DNA from: Roseiarcus sp963767245 | Lineage (GTDB): Bacteria > Pseudomonadota > Alphaproteobacteria > Rhizobiales > Beijerinckiaceae | Reading direction: 5' to 3' | Length of the DNA: 64,000 nt | Assembly (NCBI GenBank): GCA_963767245.1 | Contig: CAVYDG010000033.1 | Coordinates: 85,910-149,909 of the forward strand | In this document: positions 43,684 to 52,287 of the stretch, piece by piece | Position numbering within the stretch: position 1 is the first letter of the stretch | Layout of the letters: each line of letters starts with the position of its first letter | Program-made: the position numbers and the translations under genes | Notes under the pieces: generated by a model | Told to the model about the DNA's origin: nothing | The model's database searches: none | What the model saw: only the letters and a program-made list of their open reading frames with translations

Positions 43684-45393
43684 ATGGCGCAGGCCGGACC
43701 GCGCTCCGGACATGGGGCGGATGACTTGACCACCGAATTGGACGGCAATCCGGACAGGCTGCTTAACGCCGAACCTCGCTGGGGCGTATTCAGCTATTCC
43801 TCGTTCGTGGCCATCCTCGTCGCGACCTCGCTTTCCAGCGTCGGGTTCGCGATGTTCGACACTGCCTCGGCCTGGCTGATGACCAGCCTCAATCCGAGCC
43901 CGAGGATGGTCTCCGCGGTACAGGTCGCCACGACCCTGCCGATGTTTCTCTTGACCCTGCCTGCCGGCGCGCTGACGGATGTCGTCGACCCGCGCCGGCT
44001 CCTGATCTTCGCGCAGACCGGCATCGTGGCGGTTTCAATCGCGTTCGCCGCGGCGGTCTCGGCCGGGGCGGCGAGCCCGCCGTCGCTGCTCGCGGCGTCG
44101 TTCCTACTCGGCATTGGCGGCGCGCTTGTTGCCCCGGCATGGCTGCTGATCGCCCCGATGCTGGTGCCAAGATCCCAACTCGACAGCGCGATCGCGATCG
44201 ACAACGCGAGCTACAATGTGGCGCGTGCGATCGGACCGGCGATTGCCGGATATGCGATCGCAAGGTTCGGCAACGCCGTTCCGTTCTGGTGCTGCTGCCT
44301 CGGCAACCTGTTGCTCGTTGCGGTTCTCGTCTGGTGGCGGGCGCCGCAAAGGCACACGGAAAGCCTGCCGGCAGAACGTCTCGTCAGCGCGATGACGGCC
44401 GGCGTACGCTACGTTCGATACAGCCGGGAAATGGACGCGACCCTCATCCGCGGGGCCGCATTCTTTCTGTTCGCCAGCGCCTATCTCGCGCTGCTGCCCC
44501 TCGTGGCGCGTGCTCAAATCGGCGAGGGGCCCGAGGGCTATGGCCAGCTGATGGCCGCGGTCGGCCTCGGTTCGATCGCGGCCACTTTCGCGCTGAACTG
44601 GCTGAAGGCTCGATTTGGCCCGAACGGGCTCGCCGCTCTCGGCACGATCGGCATCGCCGTCTCCTTGTTCCTGTTCGCCGCAGCGCACGATCGGGCGACC
44701 GCGCTTGCCGCGAGCCTCGTCGCCGGCGCGGCGTGGATCATCGCCCTGACCACCTTTTTCGTCTCGGCGCAAGTTTCGCTGCCGGACTGGGTGCGGGGAC
44801 GGGGTCTGGCTATTTTCCTCACCGTCTACTTCGGCGCATTGACGGTCGGCAGCGCGGTGTGGGGCGAGGTCGCGAGCCTCGAGGGCGTGCCGTTCGCCCT
44901 TGCCGCGGCCGGCGTGGGGGCGTTGATCGCGATGGCGCTCACCTGGCCATGGAAGCTGCACACCGGATCGTCGCTCGACCTGACCCCGGCGATGCGCTGG
45001 CGCGCTCCTGCCTTCCTCAACCATGTCGCCAACGATCAGGGTCCTGTCCTGGCGACCGCGGAATATCTGATCGACCCGAAGGACACCGCCGCCTTCCTCG
45101 CCGTGATGCACGATATCAGCCTCGAGCGCAGGCGCGACGGCGCCTACGCCTGGCACATTTTCGAGGATCCGAGTGAAGCCGGGAAGATGATCGAGACCTA
45201 CCTCATTCGTTCCGCGCTCGAACTCAAATATCGCCAGTCGCGCGTGACCATGGCCGACCAGTTGATGGAAGATCAGGCGATCCAGTTCCTCACCGCCCCG
45301 CCGCAGACCCGCTATCTGGTTGCGCCGCAACGCCCGCCACGGCCGTGGCGGCAGCGCATCCGCGCGCGCGCGTCCCTCCGCTCGCGCCGGTGA
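43684..45393 (+). CDS. MFS_3-family transporter with C-terminal ABM-like domain
   Basis: A 569-residue exporter. ATG 43684 follows GGGGGCAGG. About twelve membrane helices run from residue 38 to 435, with the MFS loop DVVDPRRLLIFAQTG after helix 2 and LDSAIAIDNASYNVARAIGPAIAG in helix 5/6, typical of the enterobactin-exporter-like MFS_3 family. The last 110 residues (VLATAEYLIDPKDTAAFLAVM, RRDGAYAWHIFEDPSEAG, HSR-like RVTMADQLMED) resemble an antibiotic-biosynthesis-monooxygenase (ABM) dimer domain found fused in this family. Substrate unknown; no siderophore genes are near. Confidence 0.87.
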   Translation: MAQAGPRSGHGADDLTTELDGNPDRLLNAEPRWGVFSYSSFVAILVATSLSSVGFAMFDTASAWLMTSLNPSPRMVSAVQVATTLPMFLLTLPAGALTDVVDPRRLLIFAQTGIVAVSIAFAAAVSAGAASPPSLLAASFLLGIGGALVAPAWLLIAPMLVPRSQLDSAIAIDNASYNVARAIGPAIAGYAIARFGNAVPFWCCCLGNLLLVAVLVWWRAPQRHTESLPAERLVSAMTAGVRYVRYSREMDATLIRGAAFFLFASAYLALLPLVARAQIGEGPEGYGQLMAAVGLGSIAATFALNWLKARFGPNGLAALGTIGIAVSLFLFAAAHDRATALAASLVAGAAWIIALTTFFVSAQVSLPDWVRGRGLAIFLTVYFGALTVGSAVWGEVASLEGVPFALAAAGVGALIAMALTWPWKLHTGSSLDLTPAMRWRAPAFLNHVANDQGPVLATAEYLIDPKDTAAFLAVMHDISLERRRDGAYAWHIFEDPSEAGKMIETYLIRSALELKYRQSRVTMADQLMEDQAIQFLTAPPQTRYLVAPQRPPRPWRQRIRARASLRSRR

Positions 45394-45423
45394 GGACGGC
45401 GGCGCCCGTCGCCCCGCTCTTCT

Positions 45424-45732
45424 CTAGTAGTAGCGCGGGATCTTGCCGTTGTGGGGCGTCTTGCGGGCGGATAGATCGAACATCACTTCGTCGACATAGC
45501 ACCAGCCCCAGCCTTCCGGCGGATCGTAGCCTTCGATGATCGGATGGCGGGTGGCGTGAAAATGCTTGGTCGCGTGCCGGTTCGGCGACTGGTCGCAACA
45601 CCCGACATGTCCGCATGTGCGGCAGAGCCTGAGATGAAGCCAGGCGTCGCCGGTCTCGAGGCATTCCTGGCAGCCGAGCGCGCTAGGCGTCACGTCGCGA
45701 ATGGCGTTCAGATGGGTGCAGGTCTTCGACAT
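45424..45732 (-). CDS. UBP-type zinc finger protein
   Basis: A 102-residue protein made almost wholly of a ubiquitin-hydrolase-type zinc finger (ZnF-UBP): CTHLNAIRDVTPSALGCQEC, then LRLCRTCGHVGCCDQSPNRHATKHFHATRHPI. The Cys/His ligands of the fold are all there, and HPII is the expected C-terminal part, followed by EGWGWCYVDEVMF. In bacteria such proteins are usually beside the cyclic-nucleotide-domain flavoprotein encoded next to it (gap 19 bp, same strand), as here. Role unknown; ubiquitin itself is absent. Confidence 0.88.
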   Translation of the reverse strand: MSKTCTHLNAIRDVTPSALGCQECLETGDAWLHLRLCRTCGHVGCCDQSPNRHATKHFHATRHPIIEGYDPPEGWGWCYVDEVMFDLSARKTPHNGKIPRYY

Positions 45733-45751
45733 CGTGCGCTCGCCCATTGCG

Positions 45752-47425
45752 TTAGAGGTGGGGACCTTGAGAGTGCGCGAGGAAATTGTGGATCGCCGCG
45801 ACCACCTGGGCGCCCTCGCCGATCGCCCCGCCGACCCGCTTGACCGATCCGGACCGCACGTCTCCGACCGCAAACACGCCGGGAATTGAGGATTCGAGCG
45901 CCGACCGCGGGCCGCCGTCGCTCCGGGGCGTCCCGGTCGTCACGAAGCCTGCCTTATCGAGCGCGACGCCGCAACCCTGCAGCCATTCGGTCGCCGGATC
46001 GGCGCCGACGAACAGAAAGACATTGCGGATCGGCGCCTCGGATTCCTGACCGGCGCGCCGGTCGCGCCAGCGCACCTTCTCGAGGCCGGCGCCGGCGGGC
46101 CCGTGGAGGGCGACGATCTCGGTTTCGGTCATCAGTTCGATGTTCGAAGTTGCGGCGATGCGATCGATCAGGTAGCGCGACATGCTCTCGGCCAGGCTCG
46201 GCCCTCGGACCATCATCCGCACCCTGGCGGCGTGGGCGGAAAGAAACACCGCGCCCTGGCCGGCCGAATTGCCGCCGCCAACCAGAACGACCTCTTCGCC
46301 GGCGCACAGGCGCGCCTCGATCTGCGACGCCCAGTACCAGACCCCGCGGCCCTCGAACCGGGTGATATCGGCGATGAGCGGATGGCGATATCGTGCTCCG
46401 CTCGCGACCACGACCGTCCGCGCCCGAATCCGATCTCCGTCCTCCAGTTCCACAACGAACGCTCCGTTCACGCTTGCGCAATCGAGCGTCCTGACGGAGA
46501 CCGGAATGAAGACGTCGGCGCCAAATTTCTGCGCCTGAATGAAGGCGCGCGCGGTCAGCGCCTGGCCGGTGATTCCGGTCGGAAAACCGAAGTAGTTTTC
46601 GATCCGGGCGCTCGCCCCGGCCTGCCCGCCGTAGGCGCGGGCGTCGAGAACCGCGACCGACAGGCCTTCGGACGATGCGTAGACCGCCGTCGACAGGCCC
46701 GCAGGGCCAGCGCCGACCACTGCGACGTCGTAGATAAAGTTCGCGCGCGATGCGGCGGTCATGCCGATCTGGCGGGCGAGCGCCCGCTCGGACGGATTTG
46801 CGAGCACCGAGCCGTCGGGGCAAACCACCAGCGGCAGGCCGCCGGCGATATCGGCGTAGCGATGGATCACCTCGCGCGCTTCCGGGTCTGTGGCTGGATC
46901 GAGCAAGTGCTGGGGATAGCCGTTCCTGGCCAGGAAGCCCTCGAGCCGGATCACGTCCGCCGAGGCGGGCGGCCCGATCAGGATAACGCCCGCGGCCCCT
47001 TGAATGAGAGCCATGCGGCGAAGGATGAGCGCGCGCATGATGCGTTCGCCGAGATCGTTTTCGGCGACCAGCAGCGAGCGCAGTGCGTCCGGGGCGATCA
47101 ACAGGGTCTCGACCTCGCCCTCGGCCGTGGCGTCGACTAGCGCCGCGCGGCTGGAGAGCTGGCCGACGTCGGCGAGGAAGTGACCAGCGCTCTCCTCGAC
47201 GACTGGAGAGACATGGCCCAACCCGTCGCGCTGGGTTACCGAAACGAGGCCTTTGAGCACGACCAGCATGCCGGGCGCGACCTTCCCGGCTTCGTACAGC
47301 CTCTCACCGTCCGAGTATTTGCGCAACGCGCCGTAACGCCGCAGCCGATCGATCTCCTCCGGCTTCAGCTCGGGAAACGTCTCCTGGTGGCGAGGTCCGT
47401 GGGCGGGGTAGAGCAGATCGGCCAT
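45752..47425 (-). CDS. Cyclic-nucleotide-domain thioredoxin-reductase-like flavoprotein
   Basis: A 557-residue fusion. A cNMP-binding fold (about residues 15-135: LRKYSDGERLYEAGKVAPGM, then GHFLADVGQLSSRAALVDA) is followed by a linker domain with a thioredoxin-like look (GVILIGPPASADVIRLEGFL, about 145-225). The reductase part (about 232-550) has VVGAGPAGLSTAVYASSEG for FAD, GGQAGASARIENYFGFP, VLVGGGNSAGQGAVF for NADPH and VFAVGDVRSGSVKRVGGAIGEG. The redox CxxC of true thioredoxin reductase is missing; the place reads GRGVWYWASQIEARLC. It is probably an electron-transfer enzyme with an unknown partner. Forms an operon with the UBP zinc finger. Confidence 0.9.
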   Translation of the reverse strand: MADLLYPAHGPRHQETFPELKPEEIDRLRRYGALRKYSDGERLYEAGKVAPGMLVVLKGLVSVTQRDGLGHVSPVVEESAGHFLADVGQLSSRAALVDATAEGEVETLLIAPDALRSLLVAENDLGERIMRALILRRMALIQGAAGVILIGPPASADVIRLEGFLARNGYPQHLLDPATDPEAREVIHRYADIAGGLPLVVCPDGSVLANPSERALARQIGMTAASRANFIYDVAVVGAGPAGLSTAVYASSEGLSVAVLDARAYGGQAGASARIENYFGFPTGITGQALTARAFIQAQKFGADVFIPVSVRTLDCASVNGAFVVELEDGDRIRARTVVVASGARYRHPLIADITRFEGRGVWYWASQIEARLCAGEEVVLVGGGNSAGQGAVFLSAHAARVRMMVRGPSLAESMSRYLIDRIAATSNIELMTETEIVALHGPAGAGLEKVRWRDRRAGQESEAPIRNVFLFVGADPATEWLQGCGVALDKAGFVTTGTPRSDGGPRSALESSIPGVFAVGDVRSGSVKRVGGAIGEGAQVVAAIHNFLAHSQGPHL

Positions 47426-47538
47426 GCGTTGGCTCTTGCGGCTGAAATTGGGCGGAATCGCGTCGCAGCGCGATGCGTTTGCCCGGCGTTAATTTTCTGG
47501 CAACGGGCTTGGCCGAATATCGAACGTTCCGTTGGGGA

Positions 47539-48167
47539 ATGGACGCGCCGTCGCCAGGACATGACGCGCCCGAACGGGCCTCGCGGCCTCCAATGCCGCA
47601 TGGGACGAAAAGCGCGTTTGCCGCCGCGACGCGGCGCGAGCGGCTGCTCCGGCGTCGAGACTGGGAGGCCGACATGCTTGCATGGTTGCTCTGGCGACTG
47701 GAAAGGATTGAGCGGGTCCACGCCGTGGCCGGCATGCCGTGGCCGGCATGCTCATGCGCGAGTTTGGCGTCGAGGCCGGCGGAGAGGCGCGCCGGCGGGA
47801 ACGACAGGCCAATAGCGCCGGAACGGCGCGAGAGTGGAGACGCGTCGCATCGGTCATCGCCCGCAGGAGTCCGAAGCCCGCCGCGCTCGACGCCGCAACC
47901 CGCCCGACACTGCTGGAATTTGATCCGGTCGCCGACCCGACGTGGATCGCCCCGAGCAGGCCGCAGGCGTTCCGGATCCAATTTGTTTGCGGAACGCATG
48001 ATCGTGGCCCGCCGAATTTGACCGAGAAATACATTCGGGCGGAAGACGCTTCCGCCGCAATCGTCGCCGCCGCGAATACCAAATGGCCGCCTCGGACGAT
48101 CGGACTGCGCATCCTGGATCGCGAAGGCCGCGAAGTCTTTGCCCGCGAGAAAGCCCAACGAAGATAG
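47539..48167 (+). pseudogene. Hypothetical protein broken by a 14-bp tandem duplication
   Basis: ATG 47539 opens MDAPSPGHDAPERASRPP and continues to RRRDWEADMLAWLLWRLERI and ERVHAVAG. At 47723-47750 the 14-bp sequence CCGTGGCCGGCATG occurs twice in a row; the extra copy shifts the frame. Reading as if one copy were absent gives HAVAGMLMREFGVEAGGEAR and a continuous chain to FQFVC-type sequence (FRIQFVCGTHDRGPPNLTEK) and RTIGLRILDREGREVFAREK, ending at 48167 after about 205 residues. The downstream half could be restarted from GTG 47739. No domain is recognised. Confidence 0.6.
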
Positions 48168-48201
48168 CGCGATCCGATGTCGGCGCCTCCCGCGCGGCGG
48201 T

Positions 48202-48549
48202 CTATGTTCCTGCGGCGGGATCCGCGGGGGGATGCTTGTGCTTCGTATGTTGCGTTTTGTCCTCGCTTTGCGCCGGGGCGGCGGCGGCCGGACTCGATGA
48301 GCTCCCGCACTTCTCGTCCAGCACTTTGGTTTCCTTCCCGCTGTGCAAGGTCACATTCGTCAATGTGTCTGCGCCTACCAGAAGCGCCCCTATGCTGGTC
48401 CACGATCCGTCGTGATTGCGCTTCCACTCCGCGCAACTGAGCAGAAGCGGCTTGCCATGGACCTCGAGAGTGTCCGGCTTGGCGTCTTCAGCCAGCGCGA
48501 CGCCCTGCATTGCGATGGAGACTGAGATTAGCGCGGTTGCTCGAAGCAT
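48202..48549 (-). CDS. Secreted hypothetical protein with Lys/His-rich tail
   Basis: A 115-residue protein. The Met at 48549 starts a signal peptide (MLRATALISVSIAMQGVALA, cleavage before EDAKPD). The mature part has KPLLLSCAEWKRNHDGSWTS and VTLHSGKETKVLDEKCG, with two cysteines that may form a disulfide, and ends with SEDKTQHTKHKHPPADPA. No domain is recognised. An upstream Met at 48630 would put 27 residues before the signal and is unlikely. Confidence 0.6.
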   Translation of the reverse strand: MLRATALISVSIAMQGVALAEDAKPDTLEVHGKPLLLSCAEWKRNHDGSWTSIGALLVGADTLTNVTLHSGKETKVLDEKCGSSSSPAAAAPAQSEDKTQHTKHKHPPADPAAGT

Positions 48550-48643
48550 CGGGGTAGCCCTGGCGCCAAAGATCGGCGCAGCGCCGGCATCGAAGCACTC
48601 GGCTCGAGCGGAGTCGAGAGGCGCCGCCACAGGCGGAGGCGCA

Positions 48644-48859
48644 TCAATCGCCCCAGCTTCGGAGCCCAGCCATGGCGAACGCGATCAGTCCGATCGCCAG
48701 CGCGCCAATGGCGTGGGTGACGTGGTGGTTGCTGTTCTGCGGGTCGTAGCCCGGCACAAAGGCGGGGAGGTGATCGGCGGGGATCAGGAAGTAGAGCGCG
48801 GCGAGAGCAAGGAAGAAAAGCCCAATAAGGGTTCCGGCTGTAATAACGACCGACTTCAT
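48644..48859 (-). CDS. Small two-helix membrane protein
   Basis: A 71-residue protein starting at 48859 after a GGGGGC site. It has two membrane helices at about residues 3-24 (VVITAGTLIGLFFLALAALYF) and 48-66 (HAIGALAIGLIAFAMAGL). The loop has AFVPGYDPQNSNHHVTHA, a pattern seen in small conserved proteins in many alphaproteobacteria. Function unknown. Confidence 0.65.
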   Translation of the reverse strand: MKSVVITAGTLIGLFFLALAALYFLIPADHLPAFVPGYDPQNSNHHVTHAIGALAIGLIAFAMAGLRSWGD

Positions 48860-49539
48860 ATCATTTGCCCCCACGCATGTTGTCTGCCTTCCTTAGCCGG
48901 CCGCCCGTCTTATCGCCATTCGTGAACTCGACGCCAGCGGCCTCGAAGGCGTGGCGCTCGCCGGGGGCTCCTAGCTTGCTGTCGGCCGACAGCGCAAGCT
49001 TGCGCCTTCATTTGACCCATGAATTGAAAGCAAGACCTTTGGGACTTGTCGGTGGAAGATCTGTTTTGATCGAGCCAAGGGCGTCATTGCGGCTCGGCGC
49101 GAGCGGCGAGTCGCGGCGTGATCATGTCGGAAAGGCGCCGCCATGCGCTTCTCGCATGGATTTTCGCCGGGGCCGCCGCCACAATTCATGCGTCGAAACA
49201 GGGAGGTTTTCGAACCGGAACAGGGAGGATTATTGAAATAAATTGCCGGAACAGGGATCATTTTCCGCCATAACACAATCTTGCCCCGATCCCCGCTCAG
49301 GCTCCGCCGACCATGTTGAGATCGCATGGCGGCGGCCCGGCGCGGGCCGCCTCGAAAGCGCCTGGCGGAAGCGGCGCCCGTCAGCGGGGTTCCTTAGGGG
49401 CCTTGGCGCGCTGGCCCGTGGCGGGCGAATTTATTCGGCGGAGAGCGCCGCGTTGAGGTTTCAGCGCCTGCATCAGAATGGTGTTAGCGGTCGTGAAACT
49501 GCCGAGCTGGCCAGCGAGCTCATGTTGCCACTTCAAGCC
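48860..49539. other. Gene-poor region with probable IS relic
   Basis: No frame in this 680-bp stretch has family features. The part at about 49090-49260 resembles the end of an insertion element because of three AACAGGGA repeats (listed separately). From 49300 the sequence is very GC-rich and uninformative; the promoter of the secreted protein at 49540 is probably near 49480-49530. Confidence 0.4.
49194..49258. repeat. Three direct AACAGGGA repeats, possible IS21-type end
   Basis: GAAACAGGGAG (49194-49204), GGAACAGGGAG (49217-49227) and GGAACAGGGAT (49248-49258) lie about 24 and 31 bp apart. Multiple short direct repeats near the end are typical of IS21-family elements, but no transposase remains here. 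The call is inference from pattern only. Confidence 0.4.
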
Positions 49540-49944
49540 ATGGAAAAAATTGTCGCGGTAGCGAAAACGATGATCGCCGCCACGATTGCGGCGAGTCTAT
49601 TCGGCATCGTCGCGCCGCCGGCGATCGCACAGAGCTCGGCGCCGGCCGCAGCCGCGCCGGTGAAGTCGAGGCCAAGGCCGAAGACGCCGGCGGGGAACAC
49701 GCTCGAGGTGAAGGTCATAAACTGGCGCAACGCCGATCTCGTTGAGCTGGAGGCAGCCGAGAGCGGCTCGGCCAACTGGAAGAAAGCGGTGGGCGCGCTG
49801 AAAGCGGGCCAATGGACGCGGGCGAAACTGCCGCTGGGCAGCGATTGTCGCGTCGATTTGCGCGGGAAATACGCCGACGGTCAGTTGGCGGATGCGTCCA
49901 ATGTTGAGATCTGCGCGGACAAGACAGTCAACCTCACCAACTGA
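49540..49944 (+). CDS. Secreted hypothetical protein
   Basis: A 134-residue protein. ATG 49540 opens a signal peptide (MEKIVAVAKTMIAATIAASLFG, cleavage after AIA). An Ala/Pro/Lys-rich linker (SAPAAAAPVKSRPRPKTPAG) precedes a compact beta-rich part: NTLEVKVINWRNADLVELEA, SANWKKAVGALKAGQWTR and LPLGSDCRVDLRGKYADG, ending with two cysteines spaced as a possible disulfide. The NxRxxxLVELExA pattern is similar to small secreted Hyphomicrobiales proteins. Function unknown. Confidence 0.65.
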   Translation: MEKIVAVAKTMIAATIAASLFGIVAPPAIAQSSAPAAAAPVKSRPRPKTPAGNTLEVKVINWRNADLVELEAAESGSANWKKAVGALKAGQWTRAKLPLGSDCRVDLRGKYADGQLADASNVEICADKTVNLTN

Positions 49945-50110
49945 CGCGCCAGGCGCAGGGGGACGTCGCTGGCCACGCCGGCGGCGGCAGGCTTTCTCAA
50001 TGCCTGCCTTAACCATCTTCCGCGTCAATCTTCTCGCTTAATTCCCTCTTAATGGCGCAGCCTCAAAAAGAAGGCAGCCGTCCGCGCGCGGACTCGATGG
50101 GTGAACTTCG

Positions 50111-50302
50111 ATGACCGAAACCTTTGTCTCGATGATCGCGATGATCGTCGCATTGTTTGCGGCCTTCGGGACGGCGATCATCATAACGGCCGCTTTGATT
50201 GCATGGCAGGATTGGCAGAGGCAAAGAGCTTCGTCGAACTGCGAGGCCGGCCGAAGCCATCGAATGGAAGGCATACGCCAACACCTCAAACCGCGCTTCT
50301 GA
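50111..50302 (+). CDS. Small membrane protein, hypothetical
   Basis: A 63-residue frame, MTETFVSMIAMIVALFAAFG then TAIIITAALIAWQDWQRQRA, with one long N-terminal membrane helix (about residues 5-32) and a basic tail. There is no strong ribosome site before ATG 50111. The hairpin at 50437 is the next terminator. It may be a genuine small protein, but only the helix supports it. Confidence 0.4.
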   Translation: MTETFVSMIAMIVALFAAFGTAIIITAALIAWQDWQRQRASSNCEAGRSHRMEGIRQHLKPRF

Positions 50303-50436
50303 GGGCTGCTGGCGGCGAACGCCATCGAACGCGTCTTCGACGAGCCCTGCGCGACCTCGACCGCGGATTGAAACCGGCGCCAGAAGCCGCGCAGGCCGCC
50401 TGACAGCGGGTCGTGCCGCCGGGTAAGCGAAGAAGG

Positions 50437-50462
50437 GGCGGTCTTATGGCCGCCTTTTCTTA
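50437..50462 (+). terminator. Hairpin with T-rich tail
   Basis: GGGCGGTC pairs imperfectly with GGCCGCC around a TTAT loop, followed by TTTTCTTAT. It would end + strand transcripts and, in the reverse sense, lies just after the PEP-CTERM remnant. Confidence 0.5.
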
Positions 50463-50765
50463 TGCGGCCGCCGCGGTCCTTCGCGAGGCGCGATAGCCTG
50501 CAAAGCCGAGCCCCGCGAAGCCGAGCAGCATCATCGCCCAGGTCGATGGTTCGGGGACGTCAGTCGCAGTGAACGTAAATCCCCACCTAAAGCCGCCGTA
50601 TAGCACCTCGTACGTCACGCCGTCATACGTCCCTGGGGCTTCGATGAAAGTATCGAAAGTGTCCTCATAGGAGGTGATCGTCTCATCGTTTGCCATGGTC
50701 GGCACCGGACATCCCATCCCGGTGCCCGAGAAGCCACTCTCGCACACATAGGGTATGTCGAGCAT
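50460..50765 (-). pseudogene. PEP-CTERM protein, C-terminal part without signal peptide
   Basis: From Met 50765 the frame encodes 101 residues: MLDIPYVCESGFSGTGMGC, a short beta-rich part (TYEVLYGGFRWGFTFTATD), and the sorting tail VPEPSTWAMMLLGFAG with a basic end (YRASRRTAAAA). In-frame sequence upstream of the Met gives no signal peptide, and a terminator hairpin for the other strand lies only about 170 bp upstream (50932-50965). PEP-CTERM proteins need a Sec signal to reach exosortase, so this is probably the tail of a gene that lost its 5' part. Confidence 0.6.
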
Positions 50766-50931
50766 CCAGGCCTCGACATTGCTGGCGTCCAAAGGCACGG
50801 TGGCGGCGGCCGTTTTCGTTTCGCGATTGAGGCGACTTTTCTGGCCCAGATGCGAGGCCGGGAACAAATCTGCGGCGGCCGTGTTGAACCGTCTGGCGCG
50901 TTGTTTCTCGAACCCCCGCCCTGGCGCGCCG

Positions 50932-50965
50932 CCCCGCGGTTGAGTTCCTCCCGCGGGGCTTTTTT
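50932..50965 (+). terminator. Rho-independent terminator
   Basis: CCCCGCGG (50932-50939) pairs perfectly with CCGCGGGG (50951-50958) around an 11-nt loop, followed by CTTTTTTG. It is a standard + strand terminator, but there is no supported + strand gene just before it, which suggests that an upstream gene has been lost. Confidence 0.7.
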
Positions 50966-51003
50966 GTCCGGCGCGTCGGGCGAGATCATCTCGGAGTAAC
51001 ACT

Positions 51004-51339
51004 ATGCGCATCTTTCTCGCCGGCGTCGCCATCGCAGCGCTCGTCGCCGTTTCGGGCTGCGCGAAAGGGGACAAGGGCGACAAGGGCGATCAGGGGCCGC
51101 CCGGGGCTCAAGGCTCGCAAGGTCCCCCCGGGCCGGCTGGTCCTCCAGGCCCGCCTGGCGCGCAGGCGACCGCCACGAGCTTCAGGATCATCAGTGACGC
51201 GTCGCAAGCTGCATGCGGCGCCGACGAGATCATGATCAGCGCCTATTGCGCCGGCGGAGCCGCCCTGCACATTGAGGGAACGACCGGCGCGAGCTGTGAC
51301 GGCGCCGCCAAGCCGGTGATCGTCTGCGCGAAGCGGTAG
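51004..51339 (+). CDS. Lipoprotein with collagen-like repeats
   Basis: A 111-residue lipoprotein. A GGAG site precedes ATG 51004. The signal MRIFLAGVAIAALVAVSGC ends in a lipobox with Cys19 for lipid attachment. Immediately after it come about ten Gly-X-Y triplets (GDKGDKGDQGPPGAQGSQGP, then PGPAGPPGPPGAQ, residues about 22-53), a short collagen-like stalk. A small head domain follows (FRIISDASQAACGADEIMIS, then CAGGAALHIEG and SCDGAAKPVIVCAKR) with four cysteines. Trimer formation by the triplets is expected from known bacterial collagens. The family is known in bacteria as collagen-like phage or surface proteins; the function here is unknown. Confidence 0.75.
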   Translation: MRIFLAGVAIAALVAVSGCAKGDKGDKGDQGPPGAQGSQGPPGPAGPPGPPGAQATATSFRIISDASQAACGADEIMISAYCAGGAALHIEGTTGASCDGAAKPVIVCAKR

Positions 51340-51480
51340 GCATACGCCTGACCGCCGGCGTCTGCGGGTGAGCGAGGGCGGGACCGCCGCAGGGCAGCCC
51401 TTCGGGGCTGTCGCCGTCACTGAATATCGACCCCGAGACTGATTGGCGGTATCAGTAGTGCAACTCGCGGGTTATGAGGA

Positions 51481-52188
51481 ATGAGCGAAGGCGATTTCAA
51501 ACTTGAACTGGAAAACGCCACTCTGCGGAGGCTCCTTGAGCAGGCCGCGACCGATTCCGCCAAACGCGATAGCGCCGAGAAACTGCAGCGGCTCATATTG
51601 GAAGAATTGCATCACAGGGTGAAAAACACCCTGGCTATCGTGCAGGCTATCGCCAACCAAAGCCTGCGCACGGCCATTGATTTGCCGCATGCTGGCGAGG
51701 CCATCGCGGCGCGGTTTTCGGCGCTAGGCCGGGTCCATGACCTGCTGCTGCGGACGGCCTGGGGCGGCGCGATGCTGCCTGAATTGTTGAAAACAGCCGT
51801 TGAACCCTTCGAAACCCCTGGTCGCGAGCAATTCCGAATCCAGCCCACGCCGATACGCATCAGTCCCGCTGCTGCGCTTCCTTTCGTCATGACCATCAAC
51901 GAACTGTGCACGAATGCGACCAAACACGGGGCGCTGACGGTCCCCAAGGGTCGCGTCGATATTGCGACCAAAGTTAATGAGAGCTGCGGCACATTTCATT
52001 TCAAGTGGAGCGAATCGGGAGGGCCTTCCGTTAAAGAGCCGTCGCGTCGAAGCTTTGGGATGTTGCTCATTGAAAGAGGCTTCGCAGAGCAATTCTCAGG
52101 CTCGACACGAATGCGCTTCAAGCCGGGCGGCGTCGTCTGTGAAATTGATGTCCCGTTGGCTGCAATTCAACAACGAATTTCAAACTGA
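51481..52188 (+). CDS. Sensor-less HWE/HisKA_2 histidine kinase
   Basis: A 235-residue kinase. Residues 1-38 form a short coiled coil (FKLELENATLRRLLEQA). The phospho-acceptor box EELHHRVKNTLAIVQAIANQ (about 42-61) has the doubled His of HisKA_2/HWE kinases. The ATPase part has TINELCTNATKHGAL (N box, about 138-152), FKWSESGGP (G1) and RRSFGMLLIERG (G2). There is no PAS, GAF or membrane sensor part, so an input must come from a partner. In alphaproteobacteria such kinases often feed the general stress response through PhyR; no response regulator is adjacent. Confidence 0.88.
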   Translation: MSEGDFKLELENATLRRLLEQAATDSAKRDSAEKLQRLILEELHHRVKNTLAIVQAIANQSLRTAIDLPHAGEAIAARFSALGRVHDLLLRTAWGGAMLPELLKTAVEPFETPGREQFRIQPTPIRISPAAALPFVMTINELCTNATKHGALTVPKGRVDIATKVNESCGTFHFKWSESGGPSVKEPSRRSFGMLLIERGFAEQFSGSTRMRFKPGGVVCEIDVPLAAIQQRISN

Positions 52189-52287
52189 GACACTGCGCGA
52201 CGGTGACCATCGCGATTTCAGGTCAAGGCTTTCGCGGCGATTCGCCCGGCGGGCGGCCTGAGATCGCGATGCGAATCACGAGAATAA

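Noticed and set aside
47304..48158. Long minus-strand frame over the duplicated gene
   Set aside because: Arg/Ser-rich composition typical of a shadow; the plus-strand protein is continuous when one 14-bp copy is removed.
49194..49258. Short regular repeats considered as a CRISPR array
   Set aside because: Only three copies of about 10 bp with unequal spacing; no cas genes.
51395..51410. CAGCCC-TTCG-GGGCTG hairpin as a terminator
   Set aside because: Stable tetraloop hairpin but no T run after it; role unclear.
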